Shown here: in pieces, positions 60,947 to 64,000 of the stretch
Layout of the letters: each line of letters begins with the position of its first letter
How positions within the stretch are numbered: the stretch's first letter is position 1
Source of the DNA: Kofleriaceae bacterium
GTDB lineage: Bacteria; Myxococcota_A; Polyangia; Haliangiales; Haliangiaceae
Direction of reading: 5' to 3'
Assembly: GCA_018057825.1 (NCBI GenBank)
Contig: JAGPCY010000004.1
Location: 186,001 to 250,000, forward strand
Length of the DNA stretch: 64,000 nucleotides
The notes under the pieces: generated by a model
Database searches by the model: none
What the model was told of the DNA's origin: nothing
What the model saw: the letters and a program-made list of their open reading frames with translations, nothing else
Made by a program: the position numbers and the translations under genes

Positions 60947-61076
60947 GAGGCCGAGGCCGAGGCCGAGACCGAGACCGAGACCGAGACCGAGGCGGAGACC
61001 GAGGCGGAGGCCGAGACCGAGACCGAGGCCGAGACCGAGACCGAGGCCGAGACCGAGACCGAGGCCGAGGTCGAGA
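60947..61076 (+). repeat. Hexanucleotide (GAGRCC)n repeat tract
   Basis: About 21 units of GAGGCC or GAGACC, with a few GAGGCG variants, lie between the receiver-like gene and the ferrochelatase stop. In one frame it would read as alternating Glu-Ala/Glu-Thr, but no gene clearly uses it. The unit and its irregular interleaving indicate slippage or local duplication rather than CRISPR. Confidence 0.85.
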
Positions 61077-61099
61077 CGCCGAGAAGGAGAGCGAGGTGG

Positions 61100-62140
61100 C
61101 TAGGTGCGCGGGCCGCGGGCGAGGGTTGCCACGGCTTCGACCCAGCGCGGGCTGGCGTTGAGCGACGGCACGAGCGTCAGGGCCTCGCCGCCGGCCTGGG
61201 TCCAGGTCTCGGCCGCGCGCTGGCCGATCTCCTCGGTGGTCTCGAGGCAATCGGCGACGAAGGCCGGGCACAGGACCGCGACCCGCGCGATCCCGCGACC
61301 GCGGAGCTCGGCGAGGACGTCGTCGGTGTACGGCCGGATCCACGGCACGCGGCCGAGGCGCGACTGGAAGCCCACGGTCCAGGTGTCGTCGGCCAGGCCG
61401 AGGCGGGCCGCGAGCGCGCGCGCGGTCGCGAAGCACTGGGCGCGGTAGCAGTCGCGGTTGCCAGCGTCGAGGCGCGCGCAGCAGTCGGCGGCGGCCAGGC
61501 ACACCTTGCCGCTCGGGTCGGCGGCGCGGACGTGGCGCTCGGGCAGGCCGTGGAACGAGAACACGACGTGGTCGGCCCGAGCCTCGGCCAGCGCCGGCGC
61601 CGCCACCGCGACCTCGGCGTCGAGGAAGCCGTCGTCGTCGTGGAACGCCGGGATCACCTGGAGCCGCGGCACGGTGGTGCGCGCGGCGGCCAGCCGGTAC
61701 AGCTCGGCGATCGCGCTGCCGCTCGACGACGACGCGGTCTGCGGGAACAGCGGCAGCGCGACGATCCGGTCGACGCCGGCGGCGATCAGACGCTCGAGCG
61801 CGCTGGCCAAGGACGGCGCGCCGTAGCGCATCCCGAGCGCCACGACCCAGTCGTCGCCCAGCGTCGCGGCCACTCGGTCGCGCAGATCCTCGCCGTGGTA
61901 CAGGAGCGGCGAGCCGCGCTCGGGATGCCAGATCGAGCGATAGGCGTGGGCGCTCTTGGCCGGCCGGGTCGGCAAGATGATCAGGTTGAGCAGGAGCGCC
62001 CGCCCGACGGGGTTCATGTCGAGGACCCGGGGATCGCCGAGGAACTCGCGCAGGTAACGGCGCACCGCCGCGGTGGTGGGCGCGGCCGGCGTCCCGAGGT
62101 TGATGAGCAGGAGGCCCGTGGACACGACCTCGTGTAGCAC
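61100..62140 (-). CDS. hemH: Ferrochelatase
   Basis: The 346-aa protein starts near G-L-L-L-I-N-L-G-T-P, the N-terminal family signature. It contains the active-site F-S-F-H-G-L-P (catalytic His) and F-Q-S-R-L-G, and inserts iron into protoporphyrin in the last step of haem synthesis. A central stretch has five cysteines (C-L-A-A-A-D-C-C ... C-Y-R-A-Q-C), consistent with the internal [2Fe-2S] ligand region of some bacterial ferrochelatases. GTG 62140 is used; GTG 62125 is an alternative. Confidence 0.9.
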   Translation of the reverse strand: MLHEVVSTGLLLINLGTPAAPTTAAVRRYLREFLGDPRVLDMNPVGRALLLNLIILPTRPAKSAHAYRSIWHPERGSPLLYHGEDLRDRVAATLGDDWVVALGMRYGAPSLASALERLIAAGVDRIVALPLFPQTASSSSGSAIAELYRLAAARTTVPRLQVIPAFHDDDGFLDAEVAVAAPALAEARADHVVFSFHGLPERHVRAADPSGKVCLAAADCCARLDAGNRDCYRAQCFATARALAARLGLADDTWTVGFQSRLGRVPWIRPYTDDVLAELRGRGIARVAVLCPAFVADCLETTEEIGQRAAETWTQAGGEALTLVPSLNASPRWVEAVATLARGPRT

Positions 62141-62188
62141 GCGCCGCCCTTGCCGAGGATGGTCCGGGATCGAGTAGAGTGCCGGCCT

Positions 62189-63325
62189 ATGAGCGTCCTC
62201 GCCGACGTCTACGGCGACCTCTTGATCGTCCGCCCCCCGGTGCCCGCGACCTGCAACAAGGCCGGCGCCAACTACAAGAGCGAGGTCACGCACCTCGACT
62301 ACTCGCCGCGCCGGGCCTACGACGAGTGGCTGTCGATCTGCGACGCGATCGTCGCGTGCGGCGGCGACGCGCTCTACGACTTCGAGGAGGTCGATCAGCC
62401 GTTCCTCGGCCACGCCGCCCTCGAGGTCGACGGCGGCGGCGCGATCCGCGCGGTCGGCTCGTCGGAGGTGCTCGGCGATCTCGCCGCGGTCGCGACCGGG
62501 CGGGTGTTCACCGCCAACGGCCCCTGGGTCACGCGCGTCGACGGCGCGCTGCGCGCGGTGACCCAGCACATGCTGCCGCACCGGCGCGGCGAGACCGCGT
62601 ACTACGAGGCGCTCCTCGGCCGCATCGCCGACGCCGCGGGCCTCGAGCTGACGATCACCGCCAACCCGCACCGGTGGGAAGGCATGGCCGACGTCGCGGT
62701 GGTCGGCGAGCGCGTCGTGCTCACCTACGCGGTGCCCGGCCACTACGATCGCGGCGTCGGGCCGAAGTCCGAGCGCAGCTCCCGCGAGGGCGTGGCCTTC
62801 GCCGCCGATCACGCTGGCGTCCCCGAGGCGGCTCGGGTCTACGTCGAGCTGGTCTACCCGCACTTCCACGGCGACACCGTCCACTTCGGCGCCCGTCCCG
62901 TCGGCGCGCCGCCGGTCCTGGTCCACTACGCCGGCGGGCTGTGGGGCGACGGCCACGACGTCGTCCTGCGCGAGCTCGGCGCGACCGTACCGATCGGGAT
63001 GGACGACGCGGTGCGCGCCTACGCGGGCAACTCGCGACAGGTCGGCGCCGGCGTGCTCGTGCCCGATGGCGTTTCGGAGAGCTTCCTGGCGTCGATGCGC
63101 GGCCTCGGGCTGACCACGCACGCCGTGCCGCTGTTCGAGCTGTTCGGCAAGGCCGGCGGCGGCCCGGCCTGTGCGACGCTCTACCTGCCGCGGTCACTGT
63201 CGCTCCCGCCGCACGCGCCGTTCCGTTACAGCGCCTCGCGCGAGCGAGCCTGGGCCCGCCGTGAGACGATCCCCGAGCGACTCACCGTCGCGGCGGACTT
63301 CTTCCGGGGCCGCTCGCGGGGGTGA
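62189..63325 (+). CDS. Amidinotransferase/arginine-deiminase-fold protein
   Basis: The 378-aa protein belongs to the guanidino-group-modifying enzyme fold. It has a G-M-A-D motif (~170), Y-P-H-F-H-G-D (catalytic His, ~228-234), Y-A-G-G-L-W-G-D-G-H-D and a near-C-terminal G-G-G-P-A-C (nucleophile Cys, ~330). The group includes arginine deiminase, dimethylargininase and glycine amidinotransferase; the exact reaction cannot be assigned. ATG 62189 is used. It is divergent from hemH. Confidence 0.75.
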   Translation: MSVLADVYGDLLIVRPPVPATCNKAGANYKSEVTHLDYSPRRAYDEWLSICDAIVACGGDALYDFEEVDQPFLGHAALEVDGGGAIRAVGSSEVLGDLAAVATGRVFTANGPWVTRVDGALRAVTQHMLPHRRGETAYYEALLGRIADAAGLELTITANPHRWEGMADVAVVGERVVLTYAVPGHYDRGVGPKSERSSREGVAFAADHAGVPEAARVYVELVYPHFHGDTVHFGARPVGAPPVLVHYAGGLWGDGHDVVLRELGATVPIGMDDAVRAYAGNSRQVGAGVLVPDGVSESFLASMRGLGLTTHAVPLFELFGKAGGGPACATLYLPRSLSLPPHAPFRYSASRERAWARRETIPERLTVAADFFRGRSRG

Positions 63326-63559
63326 TCCCGGTCCCATGACCCCGGCGAGACCCCCGAAATTGCTGGATTCGCATGGGGAGGCCCGGGGCAGCGCCGGGAT
63401 AGAACCGGGTGAGGCGTGCCAGAAAGTGCGCCAAGGACTGGAAACTGGCCCTCCTTCCCGATAAACACGCACCATCGCATCGCCCGCCTGGGTGGAGGCT
63501 CATCACGACGGCCCCGGGGCGGCCCTGGAAGCACTAGCAACCAAAGGAACGAGACTCCC
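63326..63559 (+). other. Upstream region of the partial outer-membrane protein gene
   Basis: These 234 bp without a gene contain GC-rich inverted stretches (for example CCCGGGGC around 63385) but no clear promoter hexamers. AAAGGAA lies just before ATG 63560 and is the likely ribosome-binding site. It probably carries the promoter of the last gene. Confidence 0.3.
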
Positions 63560-64000
63560 ATGAGATTGCCACTTCTGCGCCGCATGATGAATGTCGCCGC
63601 CCTCGGAACCGGGGTCGCGGTTGCTGCACTGTCCGCGTCGTCGGCTCACGCCGGCGTCGAGGTCGGGGCCACCGCCGGTCTCCACGTGTTCAGCATCAAC
63701 AACGAGCTGGGCGTCCCTGACACCGAGAAGGCCACGTCGATGCGCAACACCGCGCTCTTCGGCGTCCGCCTCGGCTACATGGTGAACGACATGCTCGGCG
63801 TCGAGGTCGAGGCCGGCATCCTGCCGAGCGAAGACCGCAACCTCGTCTACGACGTGTTCGCCGGCACGCTGCGCGGTCACCTGATCGCCCAGTTCCGCGC
63901 CGCGAACCCGGCCAACAAGCTCCTGCCCTTCGTCGTGGTCGGCGGCGGCGGCACCAAGGTGCTGTCGAGCGATCGCGAGGAGCGCATCTCGCTCGACTCC
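63560..64000 (+). CDS. Outer-membrane beta-barrel protein, 3' end outside window
   Basis: The visible 147 residues begin with a signal peptide (to S-S-A-H-A-G). Alternating hydrophobic strands follow (V-G-A-T-A-G-L-H-V-F, L-F-G-V-R-L-G-Y-M-V, V-E-V-E-A-G-I-L-P and L-L-P-F-V-V-V-G-G-G-G), typical of OmpA-like or porin-type N-terminal barrels. The downstream part, perhaps an OmpA C-terminal domain, is not visible. Confidence 0.75.
   Translation, partial: MRLPLLRRMMNVAALGTGVAVAALSASSAHAGVEVGATAGLHVFSINNELGVPDTEKATSMRNTALFGVRLGYMVNDMLGVEVEAGILPSEDRNLVYDVFAGTLRGHLIAQFRAANPANKLLPFVVVGGGGTKVLSSDREERISLDS

Noticed and set aside
60947-61076. CRISPR array
   Set aside because: The units are 6 bp with no spacers and no cas genes nearby; it is a simple tandem repeat.

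Overview
This 64 kb window is very GC-rich chromosomal DNA (about 70% or more by eye). It looks like a myxobacterium-type genome (Myxococcota, perhaps near Haliangium/Kofleria). The hints are many lipoproteins, Hanks-type kinases including one fused to TPR repeats, a DUF4157 protein, crotonyl-CoA carboxylase/reductase with a RamB/ScfR-type regulator, a bacterial acyl-CoA-binding protein, and a ferrochelatase with an internal cysteine cluster. The lineage is inference; no rRNA, tRNA or CRISPR array was recognised.

Region 1 (1-12419) holds two neighbouring 'big protein + small overlapping partner' loci. A surface protein of Ig-like repeats (open at the left edge) is followed by a 135-aa cysteine-rich lipoprotein. 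The 3' part of the big gene plus the lipoprotein gene is then repeated twice more in tandem, with a period of about 1.54 kb. Next comes a DUF4157 (eCIS-core) protein with an overlapping lipoprotein gene. It is followed by a displaced copy of the DUF4157 gene's 3' end leading into a different C-terminal module and an overlapping pentapeptide-repeat gene. Both loci are organised like polymorphic effector loci with orphan C-terminal modules.

Region 2 (12491-28784) is a defence island and the most interesting part. An RtcR-like sigma-54 activator (CARF-type sensor, AAA+, Fis HTH) sits between a divergent coiled-coil/PD-(D/E)XK protein and a five-gene operon: SNF2 helicase with DUF3883, DUF1016 nuclease, DUF1156 DNA methylase, DUF499 ATPase with an N-terminal HEPN domain, and a Ser/Thr kinase. 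The operon resembles Hma-type (helicase-methylase-ATPase) systems. Both flanking transcription units carry a -24/-12 (sigma-54) promoter match just upstream of their ATG. This implies that one ligand-sensing activator switches on the whole island.

Region 3 (28829-42161) holds an ethylmalonyl-CoA module (ScfR/RamB-like regulator, Ccr, VOC epimerase), a tripartite RND efflux operon (TolC-like, adaptor, pump), and a convergent four-gene BMP-family ABC importer.

Region 4 (42290-64000) is core-like: an M3 peptidase; a DUF3060 protein; PPK2, LysR and YkgJ-type genes; an MBL-fold lipoprotein; a large lipoprotein; an SPFH-SHOCT protein; an acyl-CoA-binding protein; a kinase-TPR protein; a class III aminotransferase operon with two CDP-alcohol phosphotransferases; a metallophosphoesterase; two lipoproteins; a DUF3052 protein; a receiver-like protein; a hexanucleotide repeat; ferrochelatase; an amidinotransferase-fold protein; and the start of an outer-membrane beta-barrel protein running off the right edge.
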